Positions 46,814 through 58,251 of a stretch of 64,000 bases of DNA are shown here, one piece after another (the stretch's first letter is position 1; every line of letters begins with the position of its first letter). The DNA is from Calycina herbarum (taxonomy: Eukaryota; Ascomycota; Leotiomycetes; Helotiales; Pezizellaceae). The position numbers were made by a program, and so were the translations under genes. The DNA lies in contig LLEY01000091.1 in NCBI GenBank assembly GCA_001414485.1, positions 124,001 to 188,000 of the forward strand, written 5' to 3'. The notes under the pieces were generated by a model. That model made no database searches. It was given only the letters and a program-made list of their open reading frames with translations, and had not been told where the DNA came from.

Positions 46814-49800
46814 TCAAGTAGGCATCATACCGATGCCACCAAGACCGCCACCACCGGACCCACCTCCACGTTTATTATTATAAGCAAACTGGTTTATCAT
46901 GGATGAGTTATCTGAGGTTGTCTTACTACCTCCCGACTTGCGAGAAGAAGTAGCAGACGTCTTTCGATTTCGAGTTCGGCTTCCGCCTCTCTTCGAAACA
47001 CCAGCTGCGTATGAACGACTCGATGTGGACCCCGCGCTGTTTCGTGGGCCTCTCTTGTCACCACGACCGCCTCTGCTGCGTATCGTAGTATTGCCTTTAT
47101 ATACATTTTGAGCCGGTGGGTCCATCCTAGCAGGTGGGCGACTCTGATCTCGGGATGACGCTTGGTTCATAGCTCTATTGAATTCCTGAACATCAGGTGG
47201 GACAAAATATTGGGAATGTTCCTCTGTTTGCGACATATTATCATCATCGTACTCATCCTCATCTGTCTCCTCGTCATCATCGACGAGATCAATGACAATT
47301 CGATGGTTCTGATCCATGTCTTGATTGTGATTAGGGTTCATCTGAGTATAACTCTCATGGGCCTTTTTAACCAAGGGGATGAATTTCTTGCCATATAGTT
47401 TGACCTTTACTTGATCAATTCCAGGTATTGCGAGCATAGCCTTCTCAGTCGCCGTCCATTGTATAGCCATGTCTCGGAAATTGTTATCTGTAAAGTAGGG
47501 CTTTCGATGCCCATTCTTATTACGTAGTTTTTCATCCTCCGCCTTTGCTTTTTGGACAAAATCAGCAATACAAAAGCGGTGGACCTCCGGTAAATCTTCC
47601 ATTCGGTCGTCAGTCGTGATGGGAGGCCCAAGGGGTCGTGACTGAGGTCGAGCCAGTTTTGGGTTGGATACATGGCTGAATGCGTTCTCGTTGAAGCCAT
47701 AATCCTCACTTTCACTGTCACCCACGACCAAATTGTTTCGAGCTTGATTATTTTGTCTTCGCGAGGACGGCGAGAGAGGCGAGGTGAGAAGTGTTGAAGT
47801 CGGCAGCGCTCTAGAGCTACGGGATGTACTGGGAACATCCTCCTTGTTTGCCGGCCGTCTTGAGCCTCTGCCAACCCCTGTGGGTGATTTGGAAACTTTC
47901 ACCATGAGGTTTAACCTTTTCCGGCCCGTTTCGTATGCTTCGTATCTATCACCAAGCTACAAGAGTTAGAGAGAAATTGATTTTGAGAGTGAATGTTGGC
48001 TTACCTTCATGTACTGATGAGGAAATTGACCCTTCATGACAGTGTACTCTTCCACAACGTTTTCCATGAGAAGTCTAATGAACAGATGTTCGACTTCATG
48101 ACGCAGTAACTGACTTGCTACCCCGTAACCTTCTATATTCTGGCATTTATTCTGTCGCATCTTCACCGTATTAACCCCACGAAGTATGTCGATTATGTAG
48201 AGAAGGGTGACGTGCTCATAGTCTAGTGCTTTGATGACTCCAATGGCAGCTTGTACGAGGCTTGTGACGTCCTTTGGTTCAAATACAGCATCGGAGTTGC
48301 AATTGTCGCAACCCTGACCGCATTCGTCCTTGTTAAACTTCTCACCGAAGTATGCAAGAATATCGGCTCTGCGACAGTCGCTCCGGTTTTCGCAAAATTG
48401 TACCATCCGTTTCAACATATCTCGATGCCTTTGCTTCACTACCTCGTCACCCTCGCCCTCATCGATGAACTTTTTAAGAACTGCGGTGTCTTGGTATCCG
48501 TAGTAGAGGTAACACGAAGAAGGCTTTCCATCCCGGCCAGCTCGACCAGTCTCCTGGTAGTATCCTTCTAAACTTTTTGGTATGGTATGATGAATGACAA
48601 AACGAACGTCAGGCTTATCAATGCCCATCCCAAAAGCGATGGTGGCCACGACCACCTGCCATTTTCCCACTTGCCAATCGCGTTGAACTTGTTCTTTCTC
48701 GACGGGATCCATGGTGGCATGAAAGTGATGAGCCCTGATTCCTTTCGCTGCCAATTTCGCTGCCAAATCTTCACAGCCTTTCCTAGACAGGGTGTAGATG
48801 ATTCCAGTTTGCCCTGGGTACTTTTCCAAAATCAATTCCGCCATGCTTTCCACAGTCTCAGCACCAGAGCCTTTGCCTTTTTTGTTACGAATCTCGTAAT
48901 ACAAATTTGGCCGATTGAAACTTTGCTTGAATTCCTCACAGCCCCTCATACCCAAATTGTGGATGCAATCTGCCTTGACATTTTCGGTTGCTGTTGCCGT
49001 CAGGGCGATAAGTGGCACACCAGGATACTTTTGTCGAACCACAGAGAGATTCTTGTAATCGGGACGAAAGTCATGACCCCACTGACTGACGCAATGCGCT
49101 TCATCAACAACAATTCGAGCAAGTCTTTTTTTTGCGTGCAACTTGGCAAGAAAAGTACTAAGCTGCCCACTTTTTCCAATCATCTCGGGGGTAATGTAAA
49201 GCAGCTGGATATACTGCTCTGGTCTAGGCTTGTCAAGAATTCCGAAATAGTAATCTCGGCGGGATTGAGGGGTCTCGCCATTGATGAGGAAAGCCTGAAT
49301 ATGCCGGGCGGTCAAGTGATCAACCTGGTCCTTCATAAGACTGAGCAATGGGGAGATTACGATTGTGACACCCTTATTCTTTCCTGATTGAACTACGGCT
49401 GGCAGTTGATAGCACAAAGATTTTCCGCCACCTGTGGGCATCAGAACAAATGCATCTTTCCCAGATAGAGTGGCATTAATTGCTTCGAGCTGATTCTGTC
49501 GGAAGCCACGAAGTCCGAAACGATCTTTGAGAGCCCTTTTGACATCCGCAGACCATGGATGGTTCATCATGCTCGCATGGGCCGGATCGATTGAATACAT
49601 AGTTCGTTTTTCGCTAGATTGCAGGGATTTCGAGGCTACAGAAGCATTTCGGGAGATTTCCCGAGTGCTTGGCTTGGCCGAAGGTTTCGAAGGTTTGGAG
49701 AAGGATTGTAGTGTTTCGACCTGGTGCGTCACTGCAAGCAAGTCGAGGTCATCGTCCTCAAAATCATCCCCAAAGTCTTCTTCCACAATATTGTTTGTGG

Positions 49801-52254
49801 TTTGGTCATAAACTCGAGCAGCTTCTTGTATTTCCTGTTCTTCATCGAGAAGGCCAGTCAAATCATTATCATCGAGGTCGTAATCCATTGGTGAGGGGTC
49901 AGGTTGAAAGACTGGCTGTCGAAGGGCTTTTTGGTTCTCGATTCGACCGCGTCCAGAAGATGTTGCTTCCTCCCCATAAAAGGTTGAAGATGCAGGTCGG
50001 CGTCGAACAGGGGACGGCGAGGCTTGATACTGAAAGCCAAAGGAATCATCGGTTGCTCTAACTTTAGAAGAGGGCCTGTGGTAGGCTTCTTCCAGCTTTC
50101 TTGTGTTGGAGCTTGTGGAGGATACTTGTGGTAGAGAAGGGAATTGGGTCTGTAAGACGACTTGAGCACTGCCAAGGCTGCTTTGTCCAGAAGGCAACGG
50201 TGGGCGATCCTGAGGTTTGGGTTCGATCGGGGTAGCGCGAGTTAGATCCATTTCCATTTCCGATTCAGTACCAAAACCATCCTGTATGGCGCCCGAGTTG
50301 TGCAGCAATTGGGAGATTTGGCCCTCGAGTTGTTTGATCTGGCGAGAAAGTGTTGCAATACGCTCCTCCTCCGGGGTAGTATCAGCTCCTGCATCTGTCT
50401 GCAAAAGCATTTGCTGAACAACAGTCCTCTTGTCCCCCATCAGGTCCCTACATCTGTGACCGTGTTCCTCTAATGCTTCATAGCATTTCTTCTTGTCTAA
50501 CAATTCAATACGATAATTCTTCAAATCAGTGGGAACCACATTGCCCTGATCCATGATTGCCATGGTCTCGCAAGAATTTTGGTCCAGCAAGTTCTTGAAT
50601 GCTTGCTGGTATGATGAAATAGCTCCAGGGTGTTTCAAATACATAGTCACCATATGTCTGTCATCTGAGGTGAGGGAAGACGAAAGTGGTTGCTGACTGG
50701 GCTGCTGGACTAGGGGGTTCGATGTAGAATGGCTTTTGGAGGGCGAGTCTCTTTTAGATGGAGAGAGAGTTTTGTCTTGTCGATTTCCAGGATTTTGTGA
50801 TATAGGCCGTAGAGGGCTCCCGGCTTTGGAGGAAGGACTTTTGAGGCCCCTCGGTTTCCGGCTAGGTGACATAAATGGTGGAATCTCCTCCAATTTACTC
50901 TTCAGTGGGTCTATGACACCAGGATGCTTCCTAGCTGATTGTCTATGAGAACAACTGACTTTCATCTCCGTATCCGATTCTTCGTCATCCGTGTCTCTAA
51001 TGACATTGTGTACACGCCGCTTTTTTCTGTTTTGTGGTGTCTGCAGAGAGGAGCTAGGCGAGCTTTTTATTTTCGAAACCGGTGATTGTTGAACTTGGAC
51101 AGTTAGGTGTGGTTTTGGTGTCTGACTGCGGGTCATTGTTCTCGACTCCGAAGTTTGAGCCAATACTGGGCGAGATGACTTTAAGGTTGTAACATTTCCT
51201 CCAGATGGGACTCGATTTATGCGGGTATGAGTTTCAATTGTGCGAGTGGTTTCCATTATTTCAAAGCCATCGGAATCGTTTTCGGAATCGACATCTTCGA
51301 TGCTTGGCTGCACTGTTTTTGAATCCTGGGGCTCGACGCGTTTTGGCCCGCGTTGAGAAGGCACGAGTTCATCAATATCTGGGAAACTGTCATCGCTTCC
51401 CTGGCTAGCCGCCTGAAACCCATCCTCTGGAATAGGAGTCTCTTTTCGCTTCCGTGAGGTCGCCCTGGAGATGTCATCGCTTTTCCGTTTTTTGGCTGTC
51501 CTTCCAAGAGGAAGAGGTTCCGGTCTAGAGGCAGAATCCTCGCGCCATAATGTTGTCGGCTCCCCAAATATCACATCCGAGCTGCTTGAGCGTGATTTAC
51601 GTTCGTATCCATATTCGTCACCCGTAAGATCAACAGATTCAACCTTGACTTCTATGCGGGGAGTCCGTTGAGGAGTTTGTGGGGTTTTTAGGTTTCTCGA
51701 GAGCCTCGCATGTGAACGTTCGATCGGGGGTTTGGAGGTTGGGGTACCTACTGTAGACCTATTAGTTGGGGGTTTGAACAATTAGCGATTTGATACACAC
51801 CACTGTTTTCCCTCAAAAGGTTGCCATAAGAGCGTGACAGCGTAGATTTTGGCGGGACAGCTGAACTGGTGGTTGAAGTTGGGGTGGCAAGCTGCTGTTG
51901 ACTGTAAAGGCCCGGCCGAGAGGGCTTCTTGGAAGAACCAAGCTTTAGCATCTGCGCGTCCTCCGAGTTTGATATCGAGTCTCGAGGGTGGGACTTTGGT
52001 ACGATCGAGGGAGGGAGTGGTGGCCGGACAAAGGTATTGACCGTCGCACTAGGTATTCGATTTCTCTCGGGATTCGGTGCAATCCGTGGAATTTCCTCCT
52101 CCGCCTCCTCTAAAATATTTGAAGTTTCCTCAACCAGTTGCGCCGCCGTAGTTCGATTCGCATTCGTTTGGACAATGTCAAGGGCAGATGCAGCTGGAGC
52201 GACGCCGTGGGATAAAAGCCAGGAGATGTGAGGATTCAAATTGTGTTTAGTCAT
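46814..52254 (-). CDS. SGS1: RecQ-family DNA helicase (Sgs1/BLM/QDE-3 type)
   Basis: 3'-5' DNA helicase that resolves recombination intermediates with topoisomerase III; the Neurospora member QDE-3 also acts in quelling. Three exons on the minus strand: 52254-51801, 51750-48005, 47956-46814; 1780 residues, phases consistent. The N-terminal 880 residues are disordered and acidic/Ser-rich, as is usual for Sgs1. The helicase core follows: PTGGGKSLCYQL (Walker A, about residue 925), DEAHCVSQWGHDFRPDY (about 1034), ALTATAT, then FGMGIDKPDVRFVIHH and QETGRAGRDG (motifs V and VI). A zinc-binding RQC part shows CRRADILAYFGE and CGQGCDNC. An HRDC domain (AIPGIDQVKVKLYGKKFIPLV, about 1575) lies in exon 3. 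The tail is Arg/Gly-rich (RGGRGDKRG, GGGSGGGG). All catalytic motifs are intact. Confidence 0.95.
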
Positions 52255-54396
52255 GAGGCCTGGACAACAACACCAAGATGCGCTGATGAACCCATTGGTG
52301 TCGTTGGCAGACTATCGCGACAGGTGAAAACGTCGTTCGGAGGTCGTCGAGGCTTTTGGATGTCAAATCTTGGTGGCTGTACGTTGTGGTTGTCGAAATT
52401 CAGCTTGGGGGTGGGATTCCTGCTGGAGCCTTGAAATCGCGTCCAGCCCAGACTGCCGACGCGCCAGTCCACGTGCTTCGCCCCACCAAGACCCGACCCA
52501 TGTGTATTCATCACCATCTCTCACCAAGTTGTGAATTTCAATTGTTTCTCTGCGCTTCTCTTTCTGGCAAACTTCAATTTCTCATAACACGACCATGAAT
52601 GAGGGGGTTGTGCGTCTCTGGGCTCACTCATCAAGCACCTCTCCATATTTGGTACTACAGGCGTTGCTCTTCAACCAGTCGAATGAGAAGCCTCATATCA
52701 ATGAGCTGTTTTGATGCCGCTAGCAAATTGTGCTTCCGGGTATCTACATCTCAATATATAAGGGTTTGAGTTTTGAAAATTAGCAGGCTCAAGCTTACAT
52801 GGGTCGCAAAATGAATCATCTTCTATTACTTTTGTCTTTTTCTTTTTCTCCTGGATATGAAGAGTTATGAGATGCGATCCCCAGGGGGTGCAGGAATTCG
52901 TAACTGGTCAAGGCAGAGTACTCTGTAGAGTACATCCACGCTGCATCCACAATTCATCGATCAAGACTCGGAAAATCGATTCACTTATCCCACAAGGCTT
53001 GAATAATTTTTTCTATTGGCCAACTCTCTGCTAATGTCCTCCGTAATGAAGCTGCTGAATGGTTGCTGATGGGCATTGCTATGGTACCCCTACTGAGCAA
53101 TTACAACAAATTGAAGTTGACGAGAAAGAAGAGGCCAACTTTGAACTACTTACTAAGGAGACAGGGGAGTTTTCGGGTTGTTGGTCGGAGGAAGATGATA
53201 GAGGTGAGGAAGATGAGGATTTAGATTGGGGCGAGGATTTGGATTTAGGGGAGGATATTGATTTGGGTGGGGAAGATGAGGGTGAGAACGGCGGGCTCTA
53301 GAAAAACTCTCTGCTCTGGCGTTGCCTTTGGAGTGAAGGAATAGTAGGGGATTGTACGGTGTAGAATTATAAATGGCGACCGGGGGCTCTCTGCAATAGA
53401 TACTTGCATTCTTTCACATCTCACTCGTTTAATTGTTTTGCATTTCTAGCGTTGGTAAGTTTCAATTCTCATCATAACTATACACAATGTCGTTGCTGGT
53501 CACAATTTCTCGGACAGAAGACCCAAGTCTTAAGGAATTCATGATGACCCGGCTTTGTCATTCTTTGTAATGACAATCTCAAACCAGGAGAAAATATAGT
53601 GTTGAAAAAAAAAAACTTTCCAATTGATGTTGATGTCCGCAGAGAACAGTGTGTGTGTAGTCCGCGATGTAATCATCAACGCCATTACAAACACCCCAAG
53701 CATGCCATGTGTAGGCACCCAACCGTCCATCGTACAACATGTGCGTCCTCCGAGAACAGCAACCCCAAGTATGCCATCATCGATCCGAGATTGCAATCAC
53801 AAATTCCAAAGGAATTCGGGATGATTCGGCTTCCTTCTGATCTATGGTAATGACACTCTCAAATCTGAAGGAAATAAGAAGAAGAAAAAAACATGACCAG
53901 CTCCCTAGGGTCCTCAGATTTTGTTTCTACATACTCTAACAGCCGAATACCAATTCCCCGACCCCGTCGCTTGGGTATATACTTGGGAACCTGAGGCAAT
54001 CGGGCAGTTGTGTTTTTGCAGGCATGTTTTGAAGGTTTTCATGATAATCATTTTGACTTGTTGGTTTGTTATCCTTTTAATGATTCAATTGTATACCACT
54101 AGGTGGTGATAGTATTACAGAGTTCACACTTACTCAAAGTGTGTTTGTTAACACGTAAGTCAATGCTGACTTGGACTTACTCAATCTCGATCTCGTAAGA
54201 AACATATGCTGTGATGCTGTGATGTCAGTGAGGTAAGAATGAATGAGTTCTTACTCCAGGATATTATTCACAACGAGATGATGTTCAACTATTTAACCCT
54301 GTTTCTCCTTGCATTCAGAGCATTTTTGATTTTTGATTTATTCACTATCAAGTCTTTTTCCGTGATTATCTCATCAAGTCTCTTATTCACTGCAAC
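52255..54396. other. Gene-poor interval
   Basis: Holds a small acidic ORF (53059-53301) and a diverged ~70-bp duplication (53531-53597 and 53808-53877). No secure gene. Confidence 0.45.
53059..53301 (+). CDS. Small acidic ORF, doubtful
   Basis: An 80-residue ORF, half of it Asp/Glu/Gly repeats (EDLDWGEDLDLGEDIDLGG). It could be the last exon of a small gene or a random ORF in purine-rich DNA. No family recognised. Confidence 0.25.
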   Translation: MVADGHCYGTPTEQLQQIEVDEKEEANFELLTKETGEFSGCWSEEDDRGEEDEDLDWGEDLDLGEDIDLGGEDEGENGGL

Positions 54397-56145
54397 ATGT
54401 CAACTTCCCTCGCCTATGAATTGCCAGCTTCTTCGGCTCACCCGTCAGCTTCAACCCACCGTTACCCTAACATTACTTCAAGGTCTTCGTTCTCCAATCC
54501 TCAAGTACGCAAGAAACCCACGTCCTCAAAACTTTTTCCTGCAACCACACCCATTAAGCCACGACCTCTCCTTATCAAAAGGATCCCCCTGAAGATGGAG
54601 TGCCTAATTGATTTAACGAATCCAGTCACTGGAATGTTTGGCAAAGGAATAGAGGTTATTGCTACCTACGGTTTCATCCCAGTACCGCCAACCTCGAATA
54701 CACCCAGCCCATATCAGGTCTCTCCCTATTCTTCCCTGGTTGCACAAGGATTTACTATAGATAAACATAGCAACTTGGTAAAGTTCTGGGAAGCTATCAA
54801 CGACAAGATACTCGACGCGCTTCCCCTTACCGTTCACCCCATATCCGTGCACTTTGTACTTCTTGGTTTTTCCATTGAAAAGATGTATCCTACAATCCAG
54901 GTAGATTTTGGAGCAAAGAATATAAGTCTACCTATCACCTTCTTTACTATAAACAGCTAACTTACCAATAAGCCTACTCCATCGACCACGGACCTGCAAA
55001 ATATGATACAGAAGATAGGACAATTGGTAAATAAGTGGGAAAATGATAAGTATAACCTTCTTACTCTTACCTACTCTTACCTTACTAATTTATCATAGAA
55101 TTAATGTTTATGTCTGCCGTTGTGCAGATGACAAGGGTCCTGAAGCCCGATCATCCCAATATTCGGTCTGCAAGGAATTGTACGAAACCTCTACTGTATA
55201 CTTGGGTGCTTCAGTGGGCCCTGCTCAATCTGCCAACCACTGGATATCACGAGAGAGGGAGCCACTGCCAAGTTCCTGCTCAGGTACCTTCACGGCGTAT
55301 GTCCAACATAGGGAGAAGTCCGGCGTCATCAAGAAATATGGCTTAGTCTGTGCTCATGTGGCAGACCCGTCTGTAAAGTTTGAGAACCACATGGTTGGGA
55401 AGATTACAGTTGTAAGTCCATCATTGACGGACCATAATCATACCACAGCAGAGATGCGTGCTAGGGGTATCCAAACAACAAACCTATCGCCACATAATCT
55501 TGGAACTGTCTATTGAACAGCGACAAGGATACATAATAAATTTACACCTAATGAACCTGACTGGGCCCTGATTGAACTTGATGAAAGCATAAACCCGGTA
55601 AACCAGGTAAGAAAGTAGACAAATAATTTTATTTTGCTAGCTAATAGTAATACTAGTTCCCAAAAACGGAGATCAATTTCGATAGCCTGCCAGCCGAACG
55701 CATGTTGACGGGGACGGGCCTGACTAGGGCAGATTTAATTCGATACTTTGAGGCAGGCTCGGGTCTAAGTCGTGAGATAGGTGGAGCACCCTCTACTCTA
55801 GCTTTCAAGGGAAAAAGCCGCACATTTCAATATTTCGCTTGGGGATTCTTCAATGCTGCTAGGACGGTCCAACAATCTACGAAGGGTCGGTCTGAGCTTG
55901 ACAACCTCGTCAACTCTCGGTATGACAGGGTCGGTCATCCTTCCTGGGCTTTCTCAGCCAAAGGCGACTCAGGTGCAATAGTTTTGGACTCTAAACTTAA
56001 GCCGTTCGCTTATGTCCTCGCCGTATCAGAGGTGAAACCCCCTAAACGCAACATGGATGTTACTTATGTTTGTCTCTTGGCCAATATATTTCGAGACATC
56101 GAGAAAGTCTGTGGTTGGGAGGCTGGTAGTGTTTCTCTGGCATGA
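54397..56145 (+). pseudogene. Trypsin-fold serine protease-like gene with one in-frame TGA
   Basis: Four exons: 54397-54900, 54973-55049, 55099-55606, 55657-56145 (526 codons), all phases consistent. The C-terminal half has a trypsin-like triad: His in GLVCAHVADP, Asp in EPDWALIELDE, Ser in KGDSGAIVLD (about 55968). The N-terminal half carries a separate domain (ECLIDLTNPVTGMFGKG, FSIEKMYPTIQ) and a Ser/Thr-rich start with no clear signal peptide. The only fault is TGA at 55514-55516, between the His and Asp blocks (NLGTVY, then TATRIH). One G-to-A change of TGG would explain it. This could be a recent pseudogene, stop read-through, or an undetected small intron. Intracellular trypsin-fold proteins of this kind occur in fungi without known substrate. 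Confidence 0.75.
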
Positions 56146-57372
56146 CAGGGATGGTCTGTGGTTTTATGGATGGCAGTTTCATGGTTTTACGGATGTACTT
56201 AGGCAGTGCTAGCATTGCATCAATGAATCAAGCCCTTTAGCTCTCTCATTTTCATAGGCTAGCTTTGTGATATGACTAAAATTATATAAATTGATAGTTG
56301 TTGTTAGGATGTCAAAAGAGATAGGTCTTCGCGCACCTCAAAAAAGAGACATAATACAATCTAAACATTTAAATAACAACCATTGTTTAGAATGAGCATA
56401 GATTGAAGTCATAATTAATTAATTAAATCGAACTTTGAGCTTTGAGTGCTTATTTTTAAGTAGCGTAGTTGTTCAGTATCTTTGAAGTGACCGTGGGTAG
56501 CTTGTTGTGATGTTCACCTTCTTAAGAAGTGCAAGGGTACCCCTACTAGTATTGTGGGCAAAATAGAGCAATCCATAGACCAGAGGCTATTTTGTCTACA
56601 ACGAGTGAATGATGGGTGACTGAGGAGCAAATAAACAGGGAGCCATATGATTTTATAGTAGTTCAAATAAATATAATTGGAAGCAGAGATTCGCTTAGAA
56701 GAACCGAGATTTTCGCTTCTCAAGAATGGGAGAGCGTGGGAACCAACTGTTCAAGACTTAATTAGTGTCGGGGGCACCCGGGTTCCTTATTATAACCTTG
56801 GTATCTTTGTTCTTGACGGAACCATAAATAGTTGTCGAAAGTTGTGTATCCTCACTCTTTAGTATCCATACGTGAATGCATTACTTCTAAGCCCTCTTGC
56901 CCACTAGATTCTTCCATTAGAAGCTTTGTTTAGTATTTCACGTGTATATCACGTTCCAGTCACGTTTTGGCAACTTCGACTGAGTTATGAATAAATCTTC
57001 GCTTCAAATTCTATGTTCAGGTCTATAATTTTCACAGTGGTCCAGCTCGTCTTCGGGGTGAATTAAAAACAAGTAGGAAACTGCAAGATTTGAGGTGTTT
57101 GATCATGTGTCTGCAGCTGGTGCCTACCTGCATGAAGGCTGAAAGCCATTCCTTCTTCAATCTCCCAGAAACAATTAAACTACGGACCATTCGTCGAAAT
57201 ATAAGAATACGTCTCCGACTATCCGCCTTGACTCTGTTGTAGCTAACGCGACTGGTGGTGTTTCCAGGCTATTTTGAAGAGCTTTTCGTGGCGTTGGAGC
57301 CCAGCCTCGTCTTATCTTGCAATAGTCTGTACTGAAAGATCGTCCCTTGAAACCCGTGAAAGGGATTTGGAG
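56146..57372. other. Intergenic, no gene seen
   Basis: 1.2 kb of AT-rich DNA with short ORFs lacking family features. Confidence 0.5.
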
Positions 57373-58251
57373 ATGTTAGGCGCCGAAGTCATTGGAGTCA
57401 TCGGCTCAATTATCGCGATAATTGATGGAACGAAAAAAGTATTCCATGCACTGAAATATGCGAGTGGTCTTCCTGAAGCAGTCTGTGAAGTATCGGAACG
57501 ACTCCCAACGATTCAAACGATTTTACAAATTGTCATGACACATATTGAAAACGAGGGTGCGAACGATGAAGCGTGCCAAATTGTTGCGGCTTGTAAGAGG
57601 AGAGCCGATCAGTTGCAAGTTGCATTGCAGAGTATTTCAATTGAGGGCGAATATACCAAAGCGCTAAAGTCGGTATTCAAGTCAGATAAAGTGGTAGTCT
57701 TGATGAAGGAGATTCTAGAGGACGTTCAACTCCTGGCTAACATGTACACGATATCCGATATTGCTAGGACTCCTCGAGGTCAATTAGCTACAGCAATCGA
57801 TGATCTGTCCACAAACTTGTCTTCCTTTTCCATGACAAGTAAGTTGTCCTCCTCGACCAATTAACTTTCTTCCTCCAAGGACTCTCTAACTCGCTAAAGT
57901 TGAGAAAGAGGACCAACTACGAGATCGAAAATGTGAGGCGTGTAAGTTTTCATGATCTCCAGTCAAGCCACTAAGTTGATAACTTTAGACATTTTACGAC
58001 ATCTTGAGTTCAATGGGATGAACAAACGATACGAAGACAGTGCAGATCGACATAGAGAAACTTTTGAGTGGATATATGAAGATCATCGTCTAAAACTGGT
58101 GCCTTGGCTCGAAAATGGTCGGGGTGTTTATTGGATTACTGGAAAGGCTGGGAGTGGAAAATCTACGTTGATGAAGTTTCTTTTTGAGGATTCGAGTTGT
58201 ACTATTGAGAACAGCACGGAATGGAGAACAAACCAGTTCTACGTCGGGTAG
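57373..58251 (+). pseudogene. Truncated NLR-like (NACHT/STAND) gene
   Basis: Three exons: 57373-57838, 57900-57941, 57989-58251; 256 residues before a TAG. The N-terminal domain (MLGAEVIGVIGSIIAIIDGTKKVF, about residues 1-140, helical) matches the NACHT N-terminal/SesA-type domains of fungal incompatibility and immunity NLRs. Exon 3 carries the standard lead-in LEFNGMNKRYED, TFEWIYEDH, WL, and the Walker A motif GVYWITGKAGSGKSTLMKFL. The frame stops 20 residues after Walker A, so Walker B, the rest of NACHT and any sensor repeats are missing. Downstream DNA to about 59300 has coding-like scraps but no recognisable NACHT continuation. It is either a pseudogene or a short adaptor-like protein. 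Confidence 0.75.

Noticed and set aside
48587..49387. 266-codon plus-strand ORF inside the RecQ gene
   Set aside because: Antisense of the intact helicase core; no independent family signature.
49858..50175. Minus-strand ORF in another frame of the RecQ N-terminal region
   Set aside because: Overlaps the disordered part of a gene with consistent splicing; shadow.
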